DNA of 64,000 bases from a virus. The notes below the pieces were generated by a model that saw only the letters and a list, made by a program, of their open reading frames with translations, was not told the DNA's origin and did no database searches. How positions within the stretch are numbered: position 1 is the first letter of the stretch; each line of letters begins with the position of its first letter. The position numbers were made by a program, and so were the translations under genes. The stretch is from the IMG/VR virus record IMGVR_UViG_3300042402_002055, positions 54,407-118,406 of that record; one strand, written 5' to 3'. Positions 27,329 to 36,881 of this stretch are shown here, in pieces.

Positions 27329-27937
27329 ATGGAAAACGAAGAAATTCAACAAGAAGATGGTTTCTTTCCAAATTTAGAAAAAAGAAGAACTCCAAAAAGA
27401 GGAATAGGTGCAAGACCACTATTAGAATCCGAAATCAAAGATGCACAATCCAAATCTCGTTCAGCATTTGAAGCTGCAAGATTATTAGAAGTATCTTATA
27501 ACACATATAAGAAATACGCTAAACTTTATGGTATTTTCGAAGACCTTAAAAACCCGTATGGTATTGGTATTGAGAAAGCAAAAGCAATCAAAAACAAAAA
27601 GTATAATATTGATGATATTATAAATGGTAAACATGTACATTATCCACTACATAAATTTAAAAATAAATTATTTTTAAGTGGATATGTTCCTAAAGTGTGT
27701 AGTAGTTGTGGATTTAGTGAGGAAAGAATAACGGATGGTAAGATGCCATTACTCATAGACTTTTTAGATGGTAATTTAAATAATCGTAAATTAGATAACA
27801 TTAGACCTTTATGTTATAATTGTTTCTTTTTATTAGTTGGTGACCGAAATGTTAAAAATTGGTATGCAGAAAATGGTGGACAAATTACAGAGGAAGAGGA
27901 AAAATTATTAGAACAACAAAATCAAAACAATCAATAG
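27329..27937 (+). CDS. HNH-fold protein with HTH, likely catalytically altered
   Basis: A 202-residue protein with an HTH-like stretch (AFEAARLLEVSYNTYKKYAK, residues 50-69) and a zinc-binding HNH-like fold: CSSCGFS near 122, LLIDFLDGNLNNRKLDNIRPL near 135-155 and CYNC near 156. In active HNH nucleases the position read here as IDF is DH, so the catalytic His seems lost. It may be a DNA-binding derivative rather than a homing endonuclease. Confidence 0.7.
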   Translation: MENEEIQQEDGFFPNLEKRRTPKRGIGARPLLESEIKDAQSKSRSAFEAARLLEVSYNTYKKYAKLYGIFEDLKNPYGIGIEKAKAIKNKKYNIDDIINGKHVHYPLHKFKNKLFLSGYVPKVCSSCGFSEERITDGKMPLLIDFLDGNLNNRKLDNIRPLCYNCFFLLVGDRNVKNWYAENGGQITEEEEKLLEQQNQNNQ

Positions 27938-27938
27938 T

Positions 27939-28340
27939 ATGGAAAGAAAGTATTTACCTACATTAGCAGAATTGGTAGACAGACTATCAATATCTCAATT
28001 AAAAGAAGTATTCATCACAGACCACAAAGAGGAATACGCAAAAGAAATCGATGAAATTGTACATGACATCGAATTGATTCTAAGTCAAACTGATGGTAGA
28101 ATTACCGGTGAACAAATTAGAGCAATTGTCGTATTATCTCAAATGAATTTACACATCTGGCACAATGAATCTGCAGTTAGAAAAGGAACAGCTGGCCCTG
28201 CAAACTTAGCATTGACACATGGTTTGAACGGAATCAGAAACACTGCAAAGAATAAAATACAAGAAGTTGCAGGTGGTAGAAAAGATTATAAAATTGATTG
28301 TCTAGCATCCGAATTTAAAGATTGGGAAATTAGTTGGTAA
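27939..28340 (+). CDS. Conserved hypothetical phage protein
   Basis: A 133-residue mostly helical protein (YLPTLAELVDRLSISQLKEVFI at the start, quoted as its landmark). No cysteine pairs, signal peptide or membrane segment. I recall the opening from other phage genomes without a function. It follows the HNH-like gene by one base and ends before the promoter of the IscU gene. Confidence 0.7.
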   Translation: MERKYLPTLAELVDRLSISQLKEVFITDHKEEYAKEIDEIVHDIELILSQTDGRITGEQIRAIVVLSQMNLHIWHNESAVRKGTAGPANLALTHGLNGIRNTAKNKIQEVAGGRKDYKIDCLASEFKDWEISW

Positions 28341-28364
28341 TTTCAAATATTTGTTGTATATTTA
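28333..28364 (+). promoter_or_regulatory. Phage promoter upstream of iscU-like gene
   Basis: GTTGGTAA at 28333 (one change from TTTGG) and TATATTTA at 28357, offset 24. Overlaps the end of the upstream gene. Would drive the IscU and IscA genes. Confidence 0.65.
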
Positions 28365-28380
28365 TAGTAAATGAAATAAT

Positions 28381-28791
28381 ATGGCATATAGTGATAAAGT
28401 CTTAGACCATTATTCCAACCCAAAAAATGTTGGAACTTTGGACAAATCTAAACAAAATGTAGGAACAGGATTAGTGGGTGCTCCAGAATGTGGTGATGTG
28501 ATGAGATTGCAATTGGAAATCAATGATGGTGTCATAACAGATGCAAAGTTTAAAACATTTGGATGTGGTTCTGCAATCGCAGCATCATCTTTGGCAACGG
28601 AATGGTTGAAAGGTAAGAGTGTGGAAGACGCTGCCAAATTAGATAATATGGATTTGGTTGAAGAATTAAATCTACCACCTGTTAAAATACATTGTTCAGT
28701 ATTGGCACAAGATGCAGTTCAAGCTGCAATCAATGATTATAGAGTAAAAAATGGTGAAACTCCATTAGTATTCGAAGAAAGTCATATATAA
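28381..28791 (+). CDS. iscU: Fe-S cluster scaffold IscU
   Basis: A 136-residue complete IscU. The three cluster-binding cysteines are in APECGD near residue 37, FGCGSAIA near 63 and KIHCSVLA near 104. LPPVK at 99-103 is the recognition motif for the chaperone HscA, so the phage protein should dock with the host HscA/HscB cycle. No phage cysteine desulfurase is visible, so sulfur must come from the host. Paired with an A-type carrier just downstream. Confidence 0.94.
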   Translation: MAYSDKVLDHYSNPKNVGTLDKSKQNVGTGLVGAPECGDVMRLQLEINDGVITDAKFKTFGCGSAIAASSLATEWLKGKSVEDAAKLDNMDLVEELNLPPVKIHCSVLAQDAVQAAINDYRVKNGETPLVFEESHI

Positions 28792-28792
28792 A

Positions 28793-29116
28793 ATGGTAAG
28801 TGTAACCGAATCAGCAGCAAAAAAATTAAACTCACTCATCGAAGAAAGTGGATTCCAAACACCATATGTAAGAGTAGCAGTTAAAGGTGGTGGTTGTAGT
28901 GGATTATCATATGACCTTTCATTTGATACTGAGAGACAACCCGCAGATACCCTTGCAGAAGACAAAGGTGTAAAAATCCTCATAGACAACAAATCTCTAC
29001 TTTACTTATTTGGAACCGAACTACAATTTGAGGATGGGTTGAATGGTAAAGGATTTCAATTTGTAAATCCAAATGCAAGTAGAACTTGTGGATGTGGAGA
29101 ATCTTTCGCACTATAA
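28793..29116 (+). CDS. iscA: A-type Fe-S carrier (IscA/ErpA/SufA family)
   Basis: A 107-residue carrier with the invariant cysteines GGCSGLSY near residue 36 and RTCGCGESF near 101. It receives clusters from IscU and passes them to target apoproteins. Starts one base after iscU. Possible phage targets in this window are the ferredoxin, the Cas4-like nuclease and, indirectly, the bilin reductase reaction. Which A-type subfamily it belongs to cannot be decided by eye. Confidence 0.93.
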   Translation: MVSVTESAAKKLNSLIEESGFQTPYVRVAVKGGGCSGLSYDLSFDTERQPADTLAEDKGVKILIDNKSLLYLFGTELQFEDGLNGKGFQFVNPNASRTCGCGESFAL

Positions 29117-29137
29117 TGTGGATAAAAATAATAAGTT

Positions 29138-29338
29138 ATGTCTCTAAAATCATCTAAAGAAAACTTAAGTAAAACGGAAAAACCACAAAAATTCGAATAC
29201 ATATTTGAAGATGACGAATCAAAATCTATCTGGAAGTATGATTTGAAGAAATTCCCGAATGGGCCCGTTTCGGTTGAATATCATTGGAAACCACACTACC
29301 TAAAAGAATTGGCAATTCGTCAAAAAAGAGGAAGATAA
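29138..29338 (+). CDS. Hypothetical protein
   Basis: A 66-residue charged protein (EYIFEDDESKSIWKYDL, then VEYHWKPHYLKELA). Not recognised. No membrane segment. Lies at the end of the isc transcript just before another promoter. Confidence 0.65.
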   Translation: MSLKSSKENLSKTEKPQKFEYIFEDDESKSIWKYDLKKFPNGPVSVEYHWKPHYLKELAIRQKRGR

Positions 29339-29370
29339 TTTGGTAATATCAAAAATCTTTCGTATATTTA
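29339..29370 (+). promoter_or_regulatory. Phage promoter (TTTGG / TATATTT class)
   Basis: TTTGGTAA at 29339 and CGTATATTTA with TATATTT at 29363, offset 24. Followed by a 25-base A-rich leader to the histone-H1-like gene. Confidence 0.8.
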
Positions 29371-29394
29371 GTTAACAAACAAAAAAACAGAATT

Positions 29395-29577
29395 ATGGGA
29401 AGTAAGAAACAACAAATCTTTGAAACAATGAAAGCATTGTTCGTAAAGTTTGAAGAAGAACACAACAAGACAACAAAAGTATCTCAAAAGAATGCACGAA
29501 CGCATATCGGTGACCTAAAGAAATTGGTTACAGACTATCGCCAGGCCTCAGTAGAAGAAACTAAAAATAGTAATTAA
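29395..29577 (+). CDS. Histone H1-like small DNA-binding protein
   Basis: A 60-residue protein: helix, KTTKVSQKNARTHIGDLKKLVTDYR, then a short tail. The pattern (an N-terminal helix, then a basic stretch before xLKKLxxxxR) resembles the Hc1/histone H1-like proteins of Bacteroidota, which are about this size and bind DNA. It is monocistronic, with its own promoter and a strong terminator, which suggests high expression. The family call is moderate. Confidence 0.6.
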   Translation: MGSKKQQIFETMKALFVKFEEEHNKTTKVSQKNARTHIGDLKKLVTDYRQASVEETKNSN

Positions 29578-29584
29578 ACCCAAC

Positions 29585-29619
29585 GGGGTGGAAAGTAATA
29601 TCTCCACCCCTTATTTTTT
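29585..29619 (+). terminator. Intrinsic terminator
   Basis: GGGGTGGA (585-592) pairs perfectly with TCCACCCC (603-610) around a 10-base loop, followed by a T-rich tract. Ends the H1-like transcript before the TonB receptor gene. Confidence 0.92.
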
Positions 29620-29637
29620 AACAAAAAACAAACAAAC

Positions 29638-32600
29638 ATGAAGAAGGCGATTTTATCGTTGTTCCTTTCGGTATCAGTTTTAATGGGATTTGGTCAAGTA
29701 ACCACTTCCACTATTTCTGGTGTTGTTAAGAACGAAAAACAAGAGGTGTTAGTAGGTGCAACAATTCACGCAACCCACACACCAACAGGTACTCAGTACA
29801 AATCAGTTACAAACAAGAATGGTGTTTATGTATTACCTGCAGTAAGAGTAGGTGGCCCATACACAATCCACGCTTCGTATGTAGGTTTTAGAAAAGGTGA
29901 AGAGAAAGATGTAAACACTCAATTAGGTGTGACATCAAATGTGGACTTTAAATTAGTAGGTGAAAGCACTTCATTAAAAGAAGTAGTTGTAACGGGTACT
30001 AAATCTGGTCTATTCTCAAAAGAGAAAACAGGAGCAGCACAACAATTCACTCGTAGAGAATTACAAACTATTCCAATTACGGGTGCAAGAACTATCGATG
30101 GGATTACAAAGTATAACCCATTCGGTAATGGTAATTCATTCGGAGCACAAGACTCTCGTATGAATAACTTTACAATTGATGGTTCTCAATTCAATAACAA
30201 TTTCGGTTTAGGTTCATCTGCACAAGCGGGTGGTAGAACCGGAGCAAGTGCAATTTCATTGGATGCGATTGACCAATTACAGGTTAACGTAGCTCCATTT
30301 GATATTCGTCAGTCTGGGTTTACTGGTGCAGGTATCAATGCGGTAACAAGAAGTGGTACAAATGAAATTGAAGGTTCGGCATATCAAACACAAAGAGATA
30401 ATAGTTCTCGTTATGTTGGTGATAATGCAAGAGGAACAAAAGTAACTGCATCTAAATTTGATGAGAAGGTACAAGGTTTCCGTTTAGGAGCACCAATCAT
30501 TAAGAACAAATTATTTATCTTTGGTAACTACGAATCAATTGAGAAAACTGAACCAGGTACAACTTGGATTTCATCAGGTTCTCCTTTAACCGGTTCACAA
30601 GTAAGTAGACCAACTTTCCAACAATTAACTGACCTTTCTAAATTTATGAAAGATAAGTTTAATTACGAAACAGGTCCATTTGAAGGATATTCTAATACCA
30701 ACACATCTAATAAATTTTTAGTTCGTGTTGATTGGAATATTAACGATAAGAACAAATTAACTGCTCGTTATGTATACCATAATTCAGAAGCACAAATTGG
30801 TATTTCAAATTCACAATCTGCAGGTTTTGGTAATAGAACGCAAAACATCAACGCAATGTCTTTCCAAAATAGTGGATATACTATTCAGGATAACACTCGT
30901 TCGGCAGTATTAGAATTAAACTCTAAGATTTCAAATACATTATACAATAACTTAATTGTATCGTATGATAAACAAATTGAGAACAGAGGTTATTTATCTC
31001 AAATGTTCCCAACGATTGACATTAAAGAAGGTTCTACTACATTAACATCAGTAGGATTTGACCCATTCACTCCAGGAAACAAATTAGACTACTCTACAAT
31101 CAATGTTACTAATAACTTAACAAAGTATTTAGGTAAACATACAATCGTAAGTGGTTTCAATTTCCAAAGTTATGAATCTAATAACTTATTCTTCCCAGCA
31201 TCAAATGGTGTTTATATTTTCAATAGCTTAGCTGATTTCTATACTGCAGCTAATCAATCATTAGCAAATGGTGGTAAACCATCTGCGTTTGCACCAGCTC
31301 GTTTCCAATTCCGTTATTCGGCGTTGCCAGGAGCAATTGAACCAATGCAAACTTTAAAATCTTATAGAACTGATTTATATTTACAAGACGAATATAACGC
31401 AACTAAAGATTTAAAATTGACTTTTGGTATTAGAGCAAACATTATTGATTTTGAAAACAGCGCATTAGAAAATCCAGCAATCACTGCGATGACTTTTGCG
31501 AATGGTGAAAAATGGAATACAGGTGTAATGCCTAAGACTCAAGTTCTATTTGAACCAAGATTAGGTTTCAACTATGATTTAAAAGGTGAAAAGAAAACTC
31601 AATTTAGAGGTGGAACAGGCGTATTCACAGGTCGTCCTCCTTATGTATTTTTATCGAATCAAATCGGTAACAATGGAGTGTTAACTGGATTTATCGATGT
31701 AAGTGGTACTGCAGCTGCACCTTATGGTTTCACTGCTGACCCTAACAAATACTTCATTCCTTCAACTCCAACATTACCTTCAACATTTGATTTAGCATTA
31801 ACAGACCCTAACTACAAATTCCCACAAGTTTGGAAAACCAATTTGGCAGTAGACCAAAAGTTACCATTCTTCGGATTAGTAGCAACGGCAGAATACTTAT
31901 ACAACAAAACAATAAACGCAGTTCATTACTATGAAGCTAACCTAAGAAATCCAGTAGGAACTTTGGGTGGTGTAGATAACAGACCTCGTTTCGGTGGAAG
32001 TGATGCAACTGTAAGAGTAAATAACAATGTGAGTAGAGCAGCAGTTCTTACGAGTAAGAATGGTGCATACCACGAATCATTGACATTGAAATTAGAGAAA
32101 CCATATCAAAAAGGTTTCTGGGGTTCATTCGCTTGGACAACTGCTAACTCAAAAGACTTTATGAGTGCAGGTTCAATCGCTAGTGGTAGTTGGCAATCAG
32201 CATTATCAGTTAATGGTAATAACGATTTAGGATTATCATTTGCAGACGCATTTGTTAAAAATAGATTCGTAGGTTTATTAGGATATAGAATTGAATATGG
32301 TTCTAAATATGGTGGAGCAACTACATTTACATTAGGATATGTGGGACAACAAGGTAATCCATATTCTTATATCGCAGCAGGTGACTTGAATGGTGATAGA
32401 GTAAACAACAACGATTTAATTTTCGTTCCAATGAAAGGCTCTGACATCAAATTTGCAAGTTTAACTGCAGGTGGTAAAACATTTACTGAAGCTGACCAAC
32501 AAGCTGCATTTGATAAGTTTATCGGACAAGATAAATACTTATCAACTCGTAGAGGTCAATACGCTGAAAGAAATGGTGGTTTATTACCTTACTTACATAG

Positions 32601-32916
32601 ATTTGATTTATCAGTAGCACAAGATGTATTTGTTAAGATTGGTGGAAAGAGAAATGCTTTCCAAATCAGAGCAGATATCTTAAACTTTGGTAATATGGTT
32701 GATAATAAGTTTGGTATTTCACAAAGAGCTACGGCACCTCAAATTTTGAACTTTGTAAGCAGAGATGCAGTTACAAATGTTCCAACATTTAGATTGGCAA
32801 CACAAAGATTAACAGATGGTTCTACTATTTTAGCTAGAGATAGTTATCAGTATAACTCATCGGTATTCGATGTATGGTCTGCACAATTAGGTATCCGTTA
32901 CATCTTCGGTAAATAA
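29638..32916 (+). CDS. TonB-dependent outer-membrane receptor (Oar-like)
   Basis: A 1092-residue outer-membrane receptor. Residues 1-19 are a signal peptide (KKAILSLFLSVSVLMGFGQ), 22-110 a carboxypeptidase-regulatory-like beta domain (GVVKNEKQEVLVGATI), then a TonB-box-like LKEVVVTGT and a plug (ELQTIPITGARTIDG). The rest is a beta-barrel ending SAQLGIRYIFGK. This matches Oar-type TonB-dependent transporters of Bacteroidota, full length. Such a gene is highly unusual in a phage. Expression would alter the host surface (nutrient uptake or superinfection exclusion). No promoter of the TTTGG class is evident between the upstream terminator and the start. Confidence 0.88.
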   Translation: MKKAILSLFLSVSVLMGFGQVTTSTISGVVKNEKQEVLVGATIHATHTPTGTQYKSVTNKNGVYVLPAVRVGGPYTIHASYVGFRKGEEKDVNTQLGVTSNVDFKLVGESTSLKEVVVTGTKSGLFSKEKTGAAQQFTRRELQTIPITGARTIDGITKYNPFGNGNSFGAQDSRMNNFTIDGSQFNNNFGLGSSAQAGGRTGASAISLDAIDQLQVNVAPFDIRQSGFTGAGINAVTRSGTNEIEGSAYQTQRDNSSRYVGDNARGTKVTASKFDEKVQGFRLGAPIIKNKLFIFGNYESIEKTEPGTTWISSGSPLTGSQVSRPTFQQLTDLSKFMKDKFNYETGPFEGYSNTNTSNKFLVRVDWNINDKNKLTARYVYHNSEAQIGISNSQSAGFGNRTQNINAMSFQNSGYTIQDNTRSAVLELNSKISNTLYNNLIVSYDKQIENRGYLSQMFPTIDIKEGSTTLTSVGFDPFTPGNKLDYSTINVTNNLTKYLGKHTIVSGFNFQSYESNNLFFPASNGVYIFNSLADFYTAANQSLANGGKPSAFAPARFQFRYSALPGAIEPMQTLKSYRTDLYLQDEYNATKDLKLTFGIRANIIDFENSALENPAITAMTFANGEKWNTGVMPKTQVLFEPRLGFNYDLKGEKKTQFRGGTGVFTGRPPYVFLSNQIGNNGVLTGFIDVSGTAAAPYGFTADPNKYFIPSTPTLPSTFDLALTDPNYKFPQVWKTNLAVDQKLPFFGLVATAEYLYNKTINAVHYYEANLRNPVGTLGGVDNRPRFGGSDATVRVNNNVSRAAVLTSKNGAYHESLTLKLEKPYQKGFWGSFAWTTANSKDFMSAGSIASGSWQSALSVNGNNDLGLSFADAFVKNRFVGLLGYRIEYGSKYGGATTFTLGYVGQQGNPYSYIAAGDLNGDRVNNNDLIFVPMKGSDIKFASLTAGGKTFTEADQQAAFDKFIGQDKYLSTRRGQYAERNGGLLPYLHRFDLSVAQDVFVKIGGKRNAFQIRADILNFGNMVDNKFGISQRATAPQILNFVSRDAVTNVPTFRLATQRLTDGSTILARDSYQYNSSVFDVWSAQLGIRYIFGK

Positions 32917-32939
32917 GATTACGCAGTCAAAATATACTC

Positions 32940-32972
32940 AAATCCCTCACCCTAAAAAGTGGGGGATTTTTT
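32940..32972 (+). terminator. Intrinsic terminator
   Basis: AAATCCC (940-946) and CAC (948-950) pair with GTG (959-961) and GGGATTT (963-969), followed by T residues. Ends the TonB receptor transcript. Its T tract abuts the -33 box of the groEL promoter. Confidence 0.9.
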
Positions 32973-32973
32973 A

Positions 32974-33005
32974 TTTGGTAAATTAAAATATTTTTCGTAT
33001 ATTAG
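32974..33005 (+). promoter_or_regulatory. Phage promoter upstream of groEL
   Basis: TTTGGTAA at 32974 and TCGTATATTA with TATATTA at 32998, offset 24. Placed immediately after the receptor terminator, giving groEL independent control. Confidence 0.85.
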
Positions 33006-33028
33006 AGTATAAACAAAAAACAAAATAG

Positions 33029-34651
<1,623 letters not shown>

Positions 34652-34676
34652 TAAATAAAACAATAAAACAAAACAA

Positions 34677-34883
34677 ATGGCAAAGTATTATTCAGTACAA
34701 GTGGCAATCGAAGTAGAAGATGCTAAGGGTAAGATTAAAAAACAAAAAGAAAACTATTTAGTAGACGCAATGTCGGTGACAGAAGCAGAAGCTAAGTTAG
34801 TAAACAAATTCATTGAAGAAGCAGTTAAGCTTGAATATGAAGTAGTAAAAGTATCAGAAACAAACATTATTGAAGTATTCTAA
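34677..34883 (+). CDS. DUF4494-like protein
   Basis: A 68-residue protein: YSVQVAIEVEDAKGKIKKQKENYLVDAMSVTEAEAKLVNKF. The KKxxExYLVDAxSxTEAEA pattern is that of DUF4494, short proteins found in Bacteroidota genomes and phages, function unknown. Follows groEL by 25 bases. Confidence 0.6.
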   Translation: MAKYYSVQVAIEVEDAKGKIKKQKENYLVDAMSVTEAEAKLVNKFIEEAVKLEYEVVKVSETNIIEVF

Positions 34884-34884
34884 T

Positions 34885-35133
34885 ATGGAAAAAGAACTCA
34901 AAGAACAAAAGGAATTAGTCCTTAAAAGAGTTCCACCCGGAGATAGATGGATATTTGCTGACCTAAAAAATAGTGCAGTATATCCATCTCTCACCGATGC
35001 TTTGGAAGCTTGGTATCAAACAAATGGTGATACTAACTTTTACATTGAAGCAAGAAAAGGAACAGTTGAAATTATTAAACAAGAAGAAGTGGAAATACCT
35101 GTAAAAAGATTTTCACTATACGGAGAAGATTAA
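34885..35133 (+). CDS. Hypothetical protein
   Basis: An 82-residue protein with DRWIFADLKNSAVYPSLTDALEAWYQ in its first half. Not recognised. An in-frame TTG at 34870 exists, but ATG 34885 lies just after the preceding stop and is preferred. Two bases separate it from the ferredoxin gene. Confidence 0.7.
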   Translation: MEKELKEQKELVLKRVPPGDRWIFADLKNSAVYPSLTDALEAWYQTNGDTNFYIEARKGTVEIIKQEEVEIPVKRFSLYGED

Positions 35134-35135
35134 TT

Positions 35136-35456
35136 ATGAGTCATATCATCGGTAGAAAATGTGTTAGTTTTTGTGATACAGGATGTGTAAAGGTATGTCC
35201 TGTCGATTGTATTAACGGCCCTATTAAAATAGATGGAGTTGGTGCAGAAGTAGAAGAACTAAAAAACACAGGAGAGTTTTATAATTTAGTCAATCCACAG
35301 ATGTATATAAATCCAGATGTTTGTATAGATTGTGGTGCATGTATATCCGAATGTCCAGTTGATGCAATTTTTAGTAATGAAAATGAAGCAATTAGAGAAG
35401 GAGACGAAGAATATATTCACAAAAATTATGAATTCTACGGAATGAAATTTAACTAA
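35136..35456 (+). CDS. Ferredoxin, bacterial 7Fe/8Fe type
   Basis: A 106-residue ferredoxin. The first cluster site is CVSFCDTGCVKVCPVDC (residues 9-25) and the second VCIDCGACISECPVDAI (63-79), with the long insert seen in FdxA-like proteins. It is a soluble electron carrier. In this phage it is a candidate reductant for the heme oxygenase-like and bilin reductase-like enzymes at 56.6-57.8 kb, and a client for IscU/IscA. That link is inference. Confidence 0.93.
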   Translation: MSHIIGRKCVSFCDTGCVKVCPVDCINGPIKIDGVGAEVEELKNTGEFYNLVNPQMYINPDVCIDCGACISECPVDAIFSNENEAIREGDEEYIHKNYEFYGMKFN

Positions 35457-35464
35457 AAATTTTT

Positions 35465-35476
35465 TATATTTATATT
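35465..35476 (+). promoter_or_regulatory. Candidate late-type promoter motif TATATTTATATT
   Basis: Exact TATATTTATATT about 26 bases before ATG 35503, with no TTTGG at the expected position. The same 12-mer recurs before 36882 and 38814. Confidence 0.5.
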
Positions 35477-35502
35477 TAATTCTAAACAAAAAACAAAAAA
35501 CA

Positions 35503-35766
35503 ATGAGTACATTAGTATTAGTAGTAGTTACATTAGCAGTAGCAGGTGCAATTACTTACATCCTTATGAAAAAAGGTACAATTGCTGACGCAAACAACAA
35601 CAACATTCCAGATGCAATCGAAGAGAAAGTAGAGGAAGTTAAAGTTGTAGTTAAGAAAGCAAAAGCTAAAGCAGAAAAAGTAAAGACTGCAGTAGCTGAA
35701 GTTGCAAAAGTAGTTAAGGAAGTAAAAAAGCCAGCAACTAAGAAAGCAACTAAAAAAACAAAGTAA
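35503..35766 (+). CDS. Small membrane protein with Lys/Ala-rich tail
   Basis: An 87-residue protein: hydrophobic segment at residues 3-22, then DANNNNIPDAIEE, a calcium-loop-like motif, and a Lys/Ala/Val-rich tail ending in KKPATKKATKKTK. The tail resembles histone-like or AlgP-like repeats. Membrane anchoring with a cytoplasmic basic tail that might touch DNA is an inference. Confidence 0.7.
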   Translation: MSTLVLVVVTLAVAGAITYILMKKGTIADANNNNIPDAIEEKVEEVKVVVKKAKAKAEKVKTAVAEVAKVVKEVKKPATKKATKKTK

Positions 35767-35794
35767 GTAAAGTAAATCGGAAAATAACTAAATA

Positions 35795-35917
35795 ATGGCA
35801 AAAGCAATTGGTTCCTCAAACAAACAAAGCTTCGGCAAAAGAAAAACAGGTAGAGCAAAAAAAAGTTATAATAAACATTCACCAAAGCCAAAAGACTACA
35901 AAGGTCAAGGTAGATAA
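35795..35917 (+). CDS. Very small basic phage protein
   Basis: A 40-residue protein beginning MAKAIGSSNKQSFGKRK and ending KPKDYKGQGR, with 14 Lys/Arg. The end pattern (KSYNKH...YKGQGR) is one I recall from tiny conserved proteins of large marine phages. It explains why the overlapping frame open from 35808 should not be used as the start of the next gene. Confidence 0.65.
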   Translation: MAKAIGSSNKQSFGKRKTGRAKKSYNKHSPKPKDYKGQGR

Positions 35918-35918
35918 A

Positions 35919-36857
35919 ATGATAAAATTAACGGACATTTTTAAAGAAGATGACATTGTAAAAAACAAAAAGTCAAACAATGTCTATCTCGTAAAAAAGA
36001 TGGACCCGGCTAAACATATCAAACCCGACTCTAATTTACCATCTACACAAAAATTAAGTTCATCTGATTTTGAAAAACAATCGGAAAAACTTAAAGGAAA
36101 AACATCTGGTAAAGATATACAAACGGCGGATATCGGTGGAGGTAAGATATATGGTACTATTCATGGAAATACCAAAATGGTTGATGATATAGTTGACCAT
36201 GTAAAATCTACTATACCACAAGAAAAATGGAAAGATGTTGTATTTGTAGGAGAAGGTGGTGCAACGAATGATATAGGTGAATTAGAATTCCACGATGAAA
36301 TGGAATATGCAGTACCTAAATTCTTAGAAATGGGTGCTGGGATAGATACATTTGATGGTGATGAATTGGATGTTCATAAGCCTAAATCTTTTTTGTATAA
36401 AACCCAAATGAAAAAAACAGGCCTTCCACATAATCTTATAAAAGCAGGTAATTGGGCTAGTATGGTTGGACAAGGTGAAGGAACGGATACTATGAATCCT
36501 TCTATATACTTAGATGATACTGGTAAACAATTCTTACAAAACTCAGCTAAAGAAGCAGGATTTCCACCAATAAGTGATTTTGACAATCCATCTAAAAAAG
36601 ATAAAAAAATATTATATCGTTTATCATTCCCCGAAGATTACAATGATACAGAAACAAAAGTAAATGATATTCAGGTTGCATTCAATCAAATTAGAGATGA
36701 AAATATCATAAAGAAATCGAATGAATTGGAAAAGAAAGGTAAAATTCCAATTGTAGTTGCCGGTGAAGGTCATGTTGAATTGGTTAGAAAATCAATGACT
36801 AAAAAATCTAAATTAAGTGAATTTTCTTTAAGAGGTATTCTTAAATCAATTAAATAA
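35919..36857 (+). CDS. Hypothetical protein with VGEG/AGEGH motifs
   Basis: A 312-residue protein, not recognised. Landmarks are GGGKIYGTIHGN near residue 72, DVVFVGEGGATND near 104, EMEYAVPKFLEMGAG near 126 and IPIVVAGEGHVELVRK near 280. A GT.HG start with an internal E-rich VGEG and a final GEGHV is loosely reminiscent of TraB/TIKI-type hydrolases, but this is weak. ATG 35919 chosen because the upstream extension overlaps a better small gene. Confidence 0.7.
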   Translation: MIKLTDIFKEDDIVKNKKSNNVYLVKKMDPAKHIKPDSNLPSTQKLSSSDFEKQSEKLKGKTSGKDIQTADIGGGKIYGTIHGNTKMVDDIVDHVKSTIPQEKWKDVVFVGEGGATNDIGELEFHDEMEYAVPKFLEMGAGIDTFDGDELDVHKPKSFLYKTQMKKTGLPHNLIKAGNWASMVGQGEGTDTMNPSIYLDDTGKQFLQNSAKEAGFPPISDFDNPSKKDKKILYRLSFPEDYNDTETKVNDIQVAFNQIRDENIIKKSNELEKKGKIPIVVAGEGHVELVRKSMTKKSKLSEFSLRGILKSIK

Positions 36858-36869
36858 TATATTTATATT
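36858..36869 (+). promoter_or_regulatory. Candidate late-type promoter motif TATATTTATATT
   Basis: Exact copy of the 12-mer, 12 bases before ATG 36882 of the endolysin gene. No TTTGG box at offset 24. Confidence 0.5.
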
Positions 36870-36881
36870 AAACTATAAATT

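Noticed and set aside
27329-27937. Homing endonuclease
   Set aside because: The HNH-like core lacks the usual catalytic His (IDF in place of DH) and nothing suggests an interrupted gene or intron nearby.
35808-35918. N-terminal extension of the 35919 gene
   Set aside because: It overlaps a better 40-residue gene in another frame and has no family-like sequence.
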